Origin: Sipunculus nudus
Taxonomy: Eukaryota; Annelida; Sipuncula; Golfingiida; Sipunculidae
NCBI GenBank assembly: GCA_026874595.1
Contig: CM049317.1
Span: 76,699,891 to 76,763,890, forward strand
Length of the DNA: 64,000 nucleotides
Reading direction: 5' to 3'
In this document: piece by piece, positions 41,500 to 53,745 of the stretch
How the letters are laid out: each line of letters starts with the position of its first letter
How positions within the stretch are numbered: the stretch's first letter is position 1
The notes under the pieces: model-generated
Seen by the model: the letters and a program-made list of their open reading frames with translations, nothing else
Databases searched by the model: none
What the model was told of the DNA's origin: nothing
Translations under genes and position numbers: made by a program

Positions 41500-43040
41500 A
41501 CTAAGAAGACATGTCAGAAATAACGTGCCCTGCTCTCTCAGTTCTGTGGCATGTTTCAACAACACTAAGAAGACATGTCAGAAATAACGTGCCCTGCTCT
41601 CTCAGTTCTGTGGCATGTTTCAACAAAACTAAGAAGACATGTCAGAAATAACGTGCCCTGCTTTCTCAGTTCTGTGAAATGTTTCAACAACACTAAGAAG
41701 ACATGTCAGAAATAACGTGCCCTGCTCTCTCCGTTCTGCTGCATGTTTCAACAACACTAAGAAGACATGTCAGAAATAACGTGCCCTGCTCTCTCCGTTC
41801 TGTGGCATGTTTCAAGGACAATAAGAAGACATGTCAGAAATAACGTGCCCTGCTCTCTCCGTTCTGTGACATGTTTCAACGACACTAAGAAGACATGTCA
41901 GAAATAACGTGCCCTGCTCTCTCAGTTCTGTGACATGTTTCAACGACACTAAGAAGACATGTCAGAAATAACGTGCCTTGCTCTCTCAGTTCTGTGACAT
42001 GTTTCAACGACACTAAAAAGACATGTCAGAAATAACGTGCCCTGCTCTCTCAGTTCTGTGACATGTTTCAACGACACTGAGAGGACATGTCAGAAATAAC
42101 GTGCCCTGCTCTCTCCGTTCTGTGACATGTTTCAAGGACAATAAGAAGACATGTCAGAAATAACGTGCCCTGCTCTCTCCTTTCTGTGACATTTTTCAAC
42201 GACACTAAGAGGACATGTCAGAAATAACGTACCCTGCTCTCTCAGTTCTGTGACATGTTTCAACCACACTAAGAAGACATGTCAGAAATAACCTGCACTG
42301 CTCTCTCAGTTCTGTGACATGTTTCAACAACACTAAGAAGACACTTCAGAAATAACGTGCACTGCTCTCTCAGTTCTGTGACATGTTTCACACAATAAGA
42401 AATAACGTGCACTGCTCTCTCAGTTCTGTGACATGTTTCAACAACACTAAGAAGACATGTCAGAAATAACGTGCCCTGCTCTCTCAGTTCTGTGACATGT
42501 TTCAACGACACTAAGAAGACTTGTCAGAATACGTGCCCTGCTCTCTTAGTTCTGTGACATGTTTCAACGACACTAAGAAGACATGTCAGAAATAACGTGC
42601 CCTGCTCTCTCAGTTCTGTGGCATGTTTCAACGACACTAAGAAGACATGTCAGAAATAACGTGCCCTGCTCTCTCAGTTCTGTGACATGTTTCAACGACA
42701 CTAAGAAGACATGTCAGAAATAACGTGCCCTGCTCTCTCAGTTCTGTGACATGTTTCATCGACACTAAGAAGACATGTCAGAAATAACGTGCCCTGATCT
42801 CTCAGTTCTGTGACATGTTTCAACGACACTAAGAAGACATGTCAGAAATAACGTGCCCTGCTCTATCAGTTCTGTGACATGTTTCAACGACAATAAGAAG
42901 ACATGTCAGAAATAACGTGCCCTGCTCTCTCAGTTCTGTGACATGTTCCAACGACACTAAGAAGACATGTCAGAAATTACGTGCCCTGCTCTCTCAGTTC
43001 TGTGACATGTTTCAACGACACTAAGAAGACTTGTCAGAAA
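41500..43040 (+). repeat. Partial third copy of the 1902-bp family, offset by 2862 bp
   Basis: The same ordered set of variants follows 2862 bp after the second 1902-bp unit. Examples are CCGTTCTGCTGC at 41731 against 38869 and the truncated-monomer region starting 42269 against 39407. The offset equals 45 monomers minus 18 bp, so 15 extra monomers (40.5-41.4 kb) sit between the copies. Those 15 carry the CCGTTCCGTGAC marker at 41027, which belongs to the 5878-bp family. This region is a mosaic of two repeat families. Confidence 0.7.
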
Positions 43041-43619
43041 TAACGTGCCCTGCTCTCTCAGTTCTGTGACATGTTCCAACGACACAAAGAAGACATGTCA
43101 GAATACGTGCCCTGCTCTCTTAGTTCTGTGGCATGTTTCAACGACACTAAGAAGACATGTCAGAAATAACGTGCCCTGCTCTCTCAGTTCTGTGACATGT
43201 TTCAACAACACTAAGAAGACATGTCAGAAATAACGTGCCCTGCTCTCTCAGTTCTGTGACATGTTTCAAGGACAATAAGAAGACATGTCAGAAATAACGT
43301 GCGCTGCTCTCTCAGTTATGTGACATGTTTCAACGACACTAAGAAGACATGTCAGAAATAACGTGCCCTGCTCTCTCAGTTCTGTGACATGTTTCAACGA
43401 CACTAAGAAGACATGTCAGAAATAACGTGCCCTGATCTCTCAGTTCTGTGACATGCTTCAACGACACTAAGAAGACATGACAAAAATAACGTGCCCTGCT
43501 CTCTCAGTTCTGTGACATGTTTCAACGACACTAAGAAGACATGTCAGAAATAACGTGCCCTGCTCTCTCAGTTCTGTGACATGTTTCAAGGACAATAAGA
43601 AGACATGTCAGAAATAACG

Positions 43620-44640
43620 TGCCCTGCTCTCTCAGTTCTGTGACATGTTTCAACGACACTAAGAAGACATGTCAGAAATAACGTGCCCTGCTCTCTCAGT
43701 TCTGTGACATGTTCCAACGACACTAAGAAGACATGTCAGAAATAACGTGCCCTGCTCTCTCAGTTCTGTGACATGTTCCAACGACACTAAGAAGACTTGT
43801 CAGAAATAACGTGCCCTGCTCTCTCAGTTCTGTGACATGTTCCAACGACACTAAGAAGACATGTCAGAATACGTGCCCTGCTCTCTTAGTTCTGTGACAT
43901 GTTTCAACGACACTAAGAAGACATGTCAGAAATAACGTGCCCTGCTCTCTCAGTTCTGTGGCATGTTTCAACAACACTAAGAAGACATGTCAGAAATAAC
44001 GTGCACTGCTCTCTCAGTTCTGTGACATGTTTCAACGACACTAAGAAGACATGTCAGAAATAACGTGCACTGCTCTCTCAGTTCTGTGACATGTTTCAAG
44101 GACAATAAGAAGACATGTCAGAAATAACGTGCCCTGCTCTCTCAGTTCTGTGACATGTTTCAACGACACTAAGAAGACATGTCAGAAATAACGTGCCCTG
44201 CTCTCTCAGTTCTGTGACATGTTCCAACGACACTAAGAAGACATGTCAGAAATAACGTGCCCTGCTCTCTCAGTTCTGTGACATGTTCCAACGACACTAA
44301 GAAGACTTGTCAGAAATAACGTGCCCTGCTCTCTCAGTTCTGTGACATGTTCCAACGACACTAAGAAGACATGTCAGAATACGTGCCCTGCTCTCTTAGT
44401 TCTGTGACATGTTTCAACGACACTAAGAAGACATGTCAGAAATAACGTGCCCTGCTCTCTCAGTTCTGTGGCATGTTTCAACAACACTAAGAAGACATGT
44501 CAGAAATAACGTGCACTGCTCTCTCAGTTCTGTGACATGTTTCAACGACACTAAGAAGACATGTCAGAAATAACGTGCACTGCTCTCTCAGTTCTGTGAC
44601 ATGTTTCAAGGACAATAAGAAGACATGTCAGAAATAACGT
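43620..44640 (+). repeat. Two tandem 510-bp (8-monomer) sub-repeats
   Basis: The GAATACG short-monomer marker occurs at 43867 and 44377, 510 bp apart (8 monomers minus 2 bp). The monomers around it match in order: three GTTCCAACG monomers, one with AAGACTTGTC, then the short monomer, a CAACAACAC monomer and GTGCACTG monomers. Edges are approximate. Confidence 0.65.
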
Positions 44641-44649
44641 GCCCTGCTC

Positions 44650-47450
44650 TCTCAGTTATGTGACATGTTTCAACGACACTAAGAAGACATGTCAGAAATA
44701 ACGTGCCCTGCTCTCTCAGTTCTGTGACATGTTTCAACGACACTAAGAAGACATGTCAGAAATAACATGCCCTGCTCTCTCAGTTCTGTGACATGTTTCA
44801 AGGACAATAAGAAGACATGTCAGAAATAACGTGCCCTGCTCTCTCAGTTATGTGACATGTTTCAACGACACTAAGAAGACATGTCAGAAATAACGTGCCC
44901 TGCTCTCTCAGTTCTGTGACATGTTTCAACGACACTAAGAAGACATGTCAGAAATAACGTGCCCTGATCTCTCAGTTCTGTGACATGTTTCAACGACACT
45001 AAGAAGACTTGTCAGAAATAACGTGCCCTGCTCTCTCAGTTCTGTGACATGTTCCAACGACACAAAGAAGACATGTCAGAATACGTGCCCTGCTCTCTTA
45101 GTTCTGTGGCATGTTTCAACGACACTAAGAAGACATGTCAGAAATAACGTGCCCTGCTCTCTCAGTTCTGTGACATGTTTCAACAACACTAAGAAGACAT
45201 GTCAGAAATAACGTGCCCTGCTCTCTCAGTTCTGTGACATGTTTCAAGGACAATAAGAAGACATGTCAGAAATAACGTGCGCTGCTCTCTCAGTTATGTG
45301 ACATGTTTCAACGACACTAAGAAGACATGTCAGAAATAACGTGCCCTGCTCTCTCAGTTCTGTGACATGTTTCAACGACACTAAGAAGACATGTCAGAAA
45401 TAACGTGCCCTGATCTCTCAGTTCTGTGACATGCTTCAACGACACTAAGAAGACATGACAAAAATAACGTGCCCTGCTCTCTCAGTTCTGTGACATGTTT
45501 CAACGACACTAAGAAGACATGTCAGAAATAACGTGCCCTGCTCTCTCAGTTCTGTGACATGTTTCAACGACACTAAGAAGACATGTCAGAAATAACGTGC
45601 CCTGATCTCTCAGTTCTGTGACATGTTTCAACGACACTAAGAAGACATGACAGAAATAACGTGCCCTGCTCTCTCAGTTCTGTGACATGTTTCAACGACA
45701 CTAAGAAGACATGTCAGAAATAACGTGCCCTGCTCTCTCAGTTCTGTGACATGTTTCAACGACACTAAGAAGACATGTCAGAAATAACGTGCCCTGCTCT
45801 CTCAGTTCTGTGACATGTTCCAACGACACTAAGAAGACATGTCAGAAATAACGTGCCCTGCTCTCTCAGTTCTGTGACATGTTTCAACGACACTAAGAAG
45901 ACATGTCAGAAATAACGTGCCCTGCTCTCTCAGTTCTGTGACATGTTCGAACAACACTAAGAAGACATGTCAGAAATAACGTGCCCTGCTCTCTCAGTTC
46001 TGTGACATGTTTCAACGACACTAAGAAAACATGTCAGAAATAACGTGCCCTGCTCTCTCAGTTATGTGACATGTTTCAACGACACTAAGAAGACATGTCA
46101 GAAATAACGTGCCCTGCTCTCTCAGTTCTGTGACATGTTTCAACGACACTAAGAAGACATGTCAGAAATAACATGCCCTGCTCTCTCAGTTCTGTGACAT
46201 GTTTCAAGGACAATAAGAAGACATGTCAGAAATAACGTGCCCTGCTCTCTCAGTTATGTGACATGTTTCAACGACACGAAGAAGACATGTCAGAAATAAC
46301 GTGCCCTGCTCTCTCAGTTCTGTGACATGTTTCAACGACACTAAGAAGACATGTCAGAAATAACGTGCCCTGATCTCTCAGTTCTGTGACATGTTTCAAC
46401 GACACTAAGAAGACTTGTCAGAAATAACGTGCCCTGCTCTCTCAGTTCTGTGACATGTTCCAACGACACAAAGAAGACATGTCAGAATACGTGCCCTGCT
46501 CTCTTAGTTCTGTGGCATGTTTCAACGACACTAAGAAGACATGTCAGAAATAACGTGCCCTGCTCTCTCAGTTCTGTGACATGTTTCAACAACACTAAGA
46601 AGACATGTCAGAAATAACGTGCCCTGCTCTCTCAGTTCTGTGACATGTTTCAAGGACAATAAGAAGACATGTCAGAAATAACGTGCGCTGCTCTCTCAGT
46701 TATGTGACATGTTTCAACGACACTAAGAAGACATGTCAGAAATAACGTGCCCTGCTCTCTCAGTTCTGTGACATGTTTCAACGACACTAAGAAGACATGT
46801 CAAAAATAACGTGCCCTGATCTCTCAGTTCTGTGACATGTTTCAACGACACTAAGAAGACATGACAGAAATAACGTGCCCTGCTCTCTCAGTTCTGTGAC
46901 ATGTTTCAACAACACTAAGAAGACATGTCAGAAATAACGTGCCCTGCTCTCTCAGTTCTGTGACATGTTTCAACGACACTAAGAAGACATGTCAGAAATA
47001 ACGTGCCCTGATCTCTCAGTTCTGTGACATGTTTCAACGACACTAAGAAGACATGACAGAAATAACGTGCCCTGCTCTCTCAGTTCTGTGACATGTTTCA
47101 ACGACACTAAGAAGACATGTCAGAAATAACGTGCCCTGCTCTCTCAGTTCTGTGACATGTTTCAACGACACTAAGAAGACATGTCAGAAATAACGTGCCC
47201 TGCTCTCTCAGTTCTGTGACATGTTCCAACGACACTAAGAAGACATGTCAGAAATAACGTGCCCTGCTCTCTCAGTTCTGTGACATGTTTCAACGACACG
47301 AAGAAGACATGTCAGAAATAACGTGCCCTGCTCTCTCAGTTCTGTGACATGTTCGAACAACACTAAGAAGACATGTCAGAAATAACGTGCACTGCTCTCT
47401 CAGTTCTGTGACATGTTTCAACGACACTAAGAAGACATGTCAGAAATAAC
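44650..47450 (+). repeat. Two tandem 1406-bp (22-monomer) higher-order repeats
   Basis: Markers recur at 1406 bp: AATAACATGCCC (44761 and 46167), a 62-bp monomer block (starting 45023 and 46429) and GTTCGAACAAC (45945 and 47351). A related block starts 1978 bp before the first (43045 to 45023), so the two distances differ by nine monomers. The end near 47.45 kb is where private variants of the array edge begin. Confidence 0.75.
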
Positions 47451-49436
47451 GTGCCCTGCTCTCTCAGTTCTGTGACATGTTTCAACGACACTAAGAAGAC
47501 ATGTCACAAATAACGTGCCCTGCTCTCACAGTTCTGTAACATGTTTCAATAACAGTAAGAAGACATGTCAGAAATAACGAGCCCTGCTCTCTCAGTTCTG
47601 TGACATGTTTCAACGACACTAAGAAGACATGTCAGAAATAACGTGCCCTGCTCTCTCAGTTCTGTGACATGTTTCAACGACACTAAGAAGACATGTCAGA
47701 AATAACGTGCCCTGCTCTCTCAGTTCTGTGACATGTTTCAACGACACTAAGAAGACATGTCAGAAATAACGTGCACTGCTCTCTCAGTTCTGTGACATGT
47801 TTCAACAACACTTAGAAGACATGTCAGAAATAACGTGCACTGCTCTCTCAGTTCTGTGACATGTTTCAACAACACTAAGAAGACACTTCAGAAATAACGT
47901 GTACTGCTCTCTCAGTTTTGTGACATGTTTCACACAATAAGAAATAACGTGCACTGCTCTCTCAGTTCTGTGACATGTTTCAACAACAGTAAGAAGACAT
48001 GTCAGAAATAACGTTCCCTGCTCTCTCAGTTCTGTGACATGTTTCAACAACAGTAAAAAGGCATGTCAGAAATAACGTGCCCTGATCTCTCAGTTCTGTG
48101 ACATGTTTCAACGACACTAAGAAGACATGTCAGAAATAACGTGCCCTGCTCTCTCAGTTCTGTGACATGTTTCAATAACAGTAAGAAGACATGTCAGAAA
48201 AAACGTGCCCTGCTCTCTCAGTTCTGTGACATGTTTCAACGACACTTAGAAAACATGTCAGAAATAACGTGCCCTGCTCTCTCAGTTCTGTGACATGTTT
48301 CAACGACACTAAGAAGACATGTCAGAAATAACGTGCCCTGCTCTCTCAGTTCTGTGACATGTTTCAAGAACAGTAAGAAGACATTTCAGGAATAACGTGC
48401 CCTGCTCTCTCAGTTCTGTGACATGTTTCAACAACAGTAAGAAGACATGTCAGAAATAACGTGCCCTGCTCTCTCAGTTCTGTGACATGTTTCAACGACA
48501 CTAAGAAGACATGTCAGAAATAACGTGCCTTGCTCTCTCAGTTCTGTGACATGTTTCAAGGACACTAAGAGGACATGTCAGAAATAACGTGCCCTGCTCT
48601 CTCAGTTCTGTGACATGTTTCAACGACACTAAGAAGACATGTCAGAAATAAAGTGCCCTGCTCTCTCAGTTCTGTGACATGTTTCACACAATAAGAAATA
48701 ACCTGCCCTGCTCTCTCAGTTCTGTGACATGTTTCAACAACAGTAAGAAGACATGTAAGAAATAACGTGCACTGCTATCTCAGTCCTGTGACATGTTTCA
48801 AACAACACTAAGAAGACATGTCAGAAATAACGTGCACTGCTCTCTCAGTTCTGTGACATGTTTCAACAACACTAAGAAGACATGTCAGAAATAACGTGCA
48901 CTGCTCTCACAGTTCTGTGACATGTTTCAACAACACTAAGAAGACATGTCAGAAATAACGTGCCCTGCTCTCAGTTCTGTGACATGTTTCACACAATAAG
49001 AAATAACCTGCACTGCTCTCTCAGTTCTGTGACATGTTTCAACAACAGTAAGAAGACATGTAAGAAATAACGTGCACTGCTATCTCAGTCCTGTGACATG
49101 TTTCAAACAACACTAAGAAGACATGTCAGAAATAACGTGCACTGCTCTCTCAGTTCTGTGACATGTTTCAACAACACTAAGAAGACATGTCAGAAATAAC
49201 GTGCACTGCTCTCACAGTTCTGTGACATGTTTCAACAACACTAAGAAGACATGTCAGAAATAACGTGCACTGCTCTCTCAGTTCTGTGACATGTTTCAAC
49301 TACACTAAGAAGACATGTCAGAAATAACGTGCCCTGCTCTCTCAGTTCTGTGACATGTTTCAACGACACTAAGAAGACATGTCAGAAATAACGTGCCCTG
49401 CTCTCTCAGTTCTGAGTCATGTTTCAACAACACTAT
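47450..49436 (+). repeat. Divergent right edge of the satellite array with a 305-bp duplication
   Basis: Monomers here carry many variants not seen elsewhere, such as CAATAACAGTAAG, GACATGTAAG, CAGTCCTGTG and a 65-bp form with CAAACAACAC. A segment with the truncated CACACAATAAG monomer and the 65-bp monomer is duplicated at a 305-bp lag (48685 and 48990; 48799 and 49104). The final monomer loses its match after CAACAACACTATG near 49436. Higher divergence at the edge of an array than in its core is the usual pattern, attributed to less homogenisation there. Confidence 0.85.
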
Positions 49437-49460
49437 GTGGGAATGCCTTCATCCTCGTTC

Positions 49461-49504
49461 GTGTGTGTGTGTGTGTTTATGTGTGTGTGTGTGTGCGTGT
49501 ATGT

Positions 49505-49571
<67 letters not shown>
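49461..49571 (+). repeat. (GT)n microsatellite
   Basis: This is about 110 bp of nearly pure GT dinucleotides with scattered TTT and GCGT interruptions. It begins 25 bp after the last satellite monomer. Open frames across it are dinucleotide artefacts. Confidence 0.95.
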
Positions 49572-49573
<2 letters not shown>

Positions 49574-50337
49574 ACGCAATCGTGAACTCAATTCCATGAA
49601 ATTTTTCGGGAATGAGCAAGGGAAGAATCGATTAGATATTGGTGTGGATCCAGAAAATGACACGGATCAAGTAATATTCTCAATTGCACAGTCACTTATG
49701 TACGAATGAACCTGGGAATATGGACCGAATAAGTGAATGCATACACTTGACGGAGGTTTACATTGATCACTCAGTGGCATGTGTAGCATCAGCTCTGTTA
49801 TTTTTAGTAAACCCCATGTCAATCATCAGTTATATTCCTGTCCACGTAATAATTCATATATCTGAAATAAAGTGCCCTTATGGCAACTCCGTCGTGTGTA
49901 GTAAGTAGCAATAGGGTTACATTCATGTAAACTCCTTGGCAGAAGTAACACTACACCCATATGTCAGTCGTAACAATGTATAATAATTAATTCATAACAA
50001 TGTATCATAAATATAGCGTCCCATGCAAAATTTCAGTATTAAGGTAGCTAGAAAATGATATAGGTAAATAGAAAAGTTTTTGAGATATTGTCATGTAGAT
50101 AAATATTAGTCCATAAAAAAGTGGCTTATTGTTACTGATTGCTTAAAATAGTGTACCTGTAATTTCTTTTTCAAATGCTACAAAATCATGTGAAAGTGGA
50201 TAAAAACTTTAAAAAATATTTTTACCATCACGAAGATCGGGGTACCAGGTTTAAAATAATGTACATTTTATGGGGTCTAACATGAATTTAAAGCAATTTT
50301 GAATTGAAATTAGATATAGGGGGTTCAAACAATGATG
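49572..50337. other. AT-rich intergenic stretch, no gene seen
   Basis: No family-like coding segment, RNA gene or clear repeat was recognised. A short direct repeat around ACAATGTAT lies near 49973 and 49996. The stretch lies downstream of the receptor relic on the minus strand and could hold its old 3' untranslated region, but I saw no clear polyadenylation signal. Confidence 0.5.
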
Positions 50338-52644
50338 CTACCTTGAACACCTTTCGAGCATTTCGAGTAAATTTTCTCCATTACAGATTTCCTGATGTTT
50401 GATGTACAAAGCGAACCAATGGTAAGCAGGAACCCCTGTGAGGCATTTAAAAATCACGTATATATAATCAACAACTTCAGATCTAACAATCTCTGTTACT
50501 AAACCCAAGCCCCAGGTTACCCCCATCAACACGCAGAGATTTAGATAGAGGACTACATTATAACTAACTCTGCCTTCGACCACTCTCGTTTGAGACCTGG
50601 ACCTGCACAAGAGAATCAGCGATAATATGGACATAACCATGTTAATGAGAATTGCCAAAGAGACTGGTACTATAGATTATGAGGGCATATCTCTGGTTGA
50701 ACCAACAAAATTTCTGGCCGTACTGTGGTCGGAAACGTTCATCTGTCGAGGTGTGATTTACCGCGATAGATAGAATCACTAAAACCGTCGGAGCCAGCCA
50801 CGCGAACATGGAAAGGTACAGAAATAGCCTGGGTCTATAACGAACCTTTGAAAATTTGGAACTCTGCCAGAGCATGCGCATGATGTCAATTGATATTACG
50901 GACATCCAAAAAAACATGGCTAAGAACGCCCAGTGCATGAACATACCAGCCATATAACATATTGGATAAATGAATGCCGACGTCATTAAAGGTATGATAC
51001 TACTCACTAAGAAACTGAGCAAAGCTTAAAGAATAGATACAGCTAGACTTGTTTTTACACGGCCTATTGGATTTTGAAATTCCTTCAACAGGAAGTGGAA
51101 GAGTATGCGCACGCACAATGCACCCAAAGAGAGTAAGATTAAAACCCATGATAACCAATCAAGTGGGACCAAGGTAGCACGATCAGGAGGTTCGTATACA
51201 GAGAGACATATAAATACAAAAACATTTACGAAACGAAAATCTGTGATCACCATACCTGTCCGTCTCAGTATCAAAGTTCCATTATCTATTATGAACACCT
51301 CGGATATATGGAACTGGATATATGTACAATTTCTGATATCTGTCGACAGATCAAAATTCTTAATAGTTCTGTATTCCTGGAGAGTCGCATTGACCAGTCC
51401 ATGTATAACCTGGAGTATATTCTGTGGGCCTGGAAGACGAAAATCGTTGTTCAACGAAATTCTAATCGCAATTGATAAGTAACTTCCTGTGCAGTTCTTT
51501 AAAGAGACCGTGGTCTCATGACTCGTGACATTGCGAATAATTCCTTCTAGACGTTTCATCAGATGTCGATATTCTACACAAAACCATAAAGGCATCGGTG
51601 CAATATTTGCTTCGTTGTTTGTCCGTTGTAGCGTCTTATGACACTGATAGTGGAGCCAGTGATGACCAGCTGGACACGGTGGTCTTCTGCTCCTGACACT
51701 CCCGAGTTTAAGTCCGTCTATAGGGTTAAAATCAAATAATAGAGGGAATGAAATTGGTATCCAAGCTCTGTTCATTATTTTCTTTTCTATGATTCCACAA
51801 TGGGATGATTTATCGATAATCGATAATTTATCATTTTCATTGCAATGGGCGCAGTACGGATTTTTATATAGATTAAGTCTAACGTGCACATATGCCGCGT
51901 AGGGTTCAATACATTTCTGTTTTAACTCTGTATTTCTACATGATTCTGGACAAGCAGATATGATGTAACGAGGAAAATAGTCATCAGGATTATAGTAGCA
52001 GTATCTTGTGTGCTTAGCGGCATCTAGGGGGATGAATTCAAAGTGACATTTATCCGTTGGGAGCGATTCGCTCTTCAAAACCTCTTGCATGAAGGCTCGT
52101 TTGTCATACCCAAAACTAATAGGCGTGTACGCGCAGTTGATACGCCACGGAGCCATGTTTGCTAGCCGGACACCTTTGCATGAAGCACACTTAAAGTTAC
52201 TATAGTTAATACCAGTTCCGTTGTCAAATATGGGAACGTAGCTGTTGAGATCTTCTGAAGTACGTTTACATACTTGATCATGAAGTTTGCATGAAGACAC
52301 CAATGAAAACTGTTTTGACTCACTGTTTTGAAAATAACGCATTTCGGGAGGTCGGGTAATCCCTGCTTCATGGATGCTTTCCATCTTTCATATTTTGTCA
52401 CCTCTGCCGGACATTTCTCAGTGAAATCATAACAACAGTTCTGGAAGAAGTAACAAAGGTAATCACAGGAACATCTTGTGGCATAAAATGATGACTGGTC
52501 CCATATTTTACCACAGCTTCCTTCACAACTGTGACATTTAGGAGTCCTAAGATTACTTACGTTAGGTTGATCACACGGAGGTACAAACGAAAATGTTCTT
52601 GATGCGATAACAACCAATACAAAGAGCTGACGTGGCAAAGTCAT
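50338..52644 (-). pseudogene. Broken somatomedin-B-domain family-B (adhesion/Methuselah-like) seven-transmembrane receptor
   Basis: Read on the minus strand from ATG at 52644. Residues 1-20 form a hydrophobic signal peptide. Residues 37-78 form a somatomedin-B domain, with cysteines at 40, 44, 58, 60, 64, 70, 71 and 78 and the adjacent CC pair and CD typical of the fold. A cysteine-rich ectodomain with several N-glycosylation sites (NGT, NYS, NVT, NCT) follows. Seven membrane segments come next: TM1 ends in HFLLKEF, TM3 holds FFWMSVISIDIMR, CWF lies in the second outer loop, and TM6 holds GVTWGLG, a family-B signature. The frame is broken three times. A shift lies near 52385, just after the somatomedin-B domain. 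An in-frame TAA at 51026-51028 falls in TM2. A shift near 50660-50672 falls in TM5. The intact protein would be about 765 residues, without introns. No autoproteolysis (GPS) motif was seen before TM1. Ligand and function are unknown. Assembly error could explain single-base shifts, but three breaks favour a pseudogene. Confidence 0.8.
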
Positions 52645-53740
52645 GTTTGTTCGGATTAGTGACTTATCTTCGGTTATTCAAGCTAACGCAATGTCAGTCA
52701 CTAATACATAGTCGTTCCAAAATATCGTGTTACTGACCACCACTTTTAGTCCACATGACTATTCACCAAATATCCTTGCAGATATCAAATGACTAAATCA
52801 ACAGGAAAACTTGTCAAAGTTCGTAATATGCTTCAAACGGCGATATAAGTTTACATCCGTGCAAAAAAGTTACATATAGCAATGTGCAACCATGTTACTG
52901 GGAACATAACAAGGCTCAGTCAGTCGGATCTCTCATCTATATGTATATTTGAACATATATACCGGATGTTACTTGCAATGTATCGCGTGGGACAAAAGTG
53001 AAAGGTTTAAAATTGTATAATAGTATGTTTGTAATTATTGATAGAAACTTTAGATAGGTCAAGAACACCCTAAAAAATGTAATTTAACAGTAGGAGGGCC
53101 GACCTATGGAACCATACACCCGCACCAAAATATATACATTTGGCATCCTACATCAATTTGTTCCCTATGTCCTACCATTAATGACACCAGCTGATGCCAA
53201 GCTGAAATATGCGGGCGTTTTTTTATACAGAGTGGCCTGAAACTGCCAATGCTGAACTGATAGTACAGGGGCAATTGTCAAAAATCTGACATCGGATGTT
53301 AATTTTCTATACTCTGTTGATTCATAATCCTTTAGGCAAACACTTTCTAAAAAAGTTTGATGGACATTTTTCTAATGACCTTCAAGGCCATTTCATAAAT
53401 TAGCTCGAAAAAATGGTATTTCAGTATGTTTGTCAGTATCTTTTCCTAGATTTTTCTGAAATGAAAAATAAACACTGTGCTTTGGAAGGGCAATCAACAT
53501 TTCACTTCAAAATATTGTTGTGTAATATCTGAGGTTTCAGTATTTTGGTTCCAGTAGCTGCCATTTAGCATATATAAGTAACAATCCAACAGATAATCCA
53601 ACAAATGTGTGAATATAAAAGCCTGTATGTTTGACACATAAATTCTAAGTTTTCTTTCCAAAAATTTCATTTCTCAACATAAAAAAGTGAATATAGTCAA
53701 TACTGCCTCTATATTACAGGAACGCCTTGCAGCGAAAGTA
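52645..53740. other. Intergenic, 5' side of the receptor relic
   Basis: AT-rich DNA with stops in all frames and no recognisable gene. The first few hundred bases would hold the promoter of the receptor. No convincing TATA box or initiator could be chosen. TGACCTTCAAGGCCA at 53376-53390 is a degenerate relative of the motif at 53746. Confidence 0.5.
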
Positions 53741-53745
53741 GCATT

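Larger units (their letters stand above)
1..49436 (+). repeat. 64-bp tandem satellite array with higher-order repeats (array edge on the right)
   Basis: The whole stretch is a head-to-tail array of a 64-bp monomer. A typical copy is 255-318, with the next starting at 319. About 770 copies fit, all in one orientation, with no inserted element seen. The monomer is about 44% GC. It carries two ACATGT cores, the motif CAACGACACTAAGAAG, and ATAACGTGCCCTGCTCTCTC. Recurring variants are GTTCCAACG, CAACAACAC, CAAGGACAATAAG, TTATGTAAC, TGATCTCT and a 62-bp form in which GAAATAACG becomes GAATACG. The same variants return in the same order at fixed distances, which shows higher-order repeat structure. 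Short open frames of 60-80 codons inside it are products of the repeat and not genes. Satellites of this size and order are usual in centromeric or other constitutive heterochromatin. That location is inferred and not shown here. Confidence 0.97.

Noticed and set aside
1-49436. Short open frames of 60-82 codons repeated through the satellite on both strands
   Set aside because: They are translations of the 64-bp unit in frames that happen to lack stops. They recur only because the DNA repeats and resemble no protein family.
1-49436. CRISPR array
   Set aside because: The units are contiguous 64-bp monomers without unique spacers, and the surrounding genes are animal.
49379-49663. Open frames across the GT tract with Val/Cys or Thr/His runs
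   Set aside because: They are products of dinucleotide repeats.
50318-50332. GGTTCAAAC, a tRNA T-loop-like sequence
   Set aside because: No matching acceptor, D or anticodon arms were found around it.
51105-51482. 125-codon open frame on the plus strand inside the receptor
   Set aside because: It is antisense to the clear receptor coding segment and has no family features.
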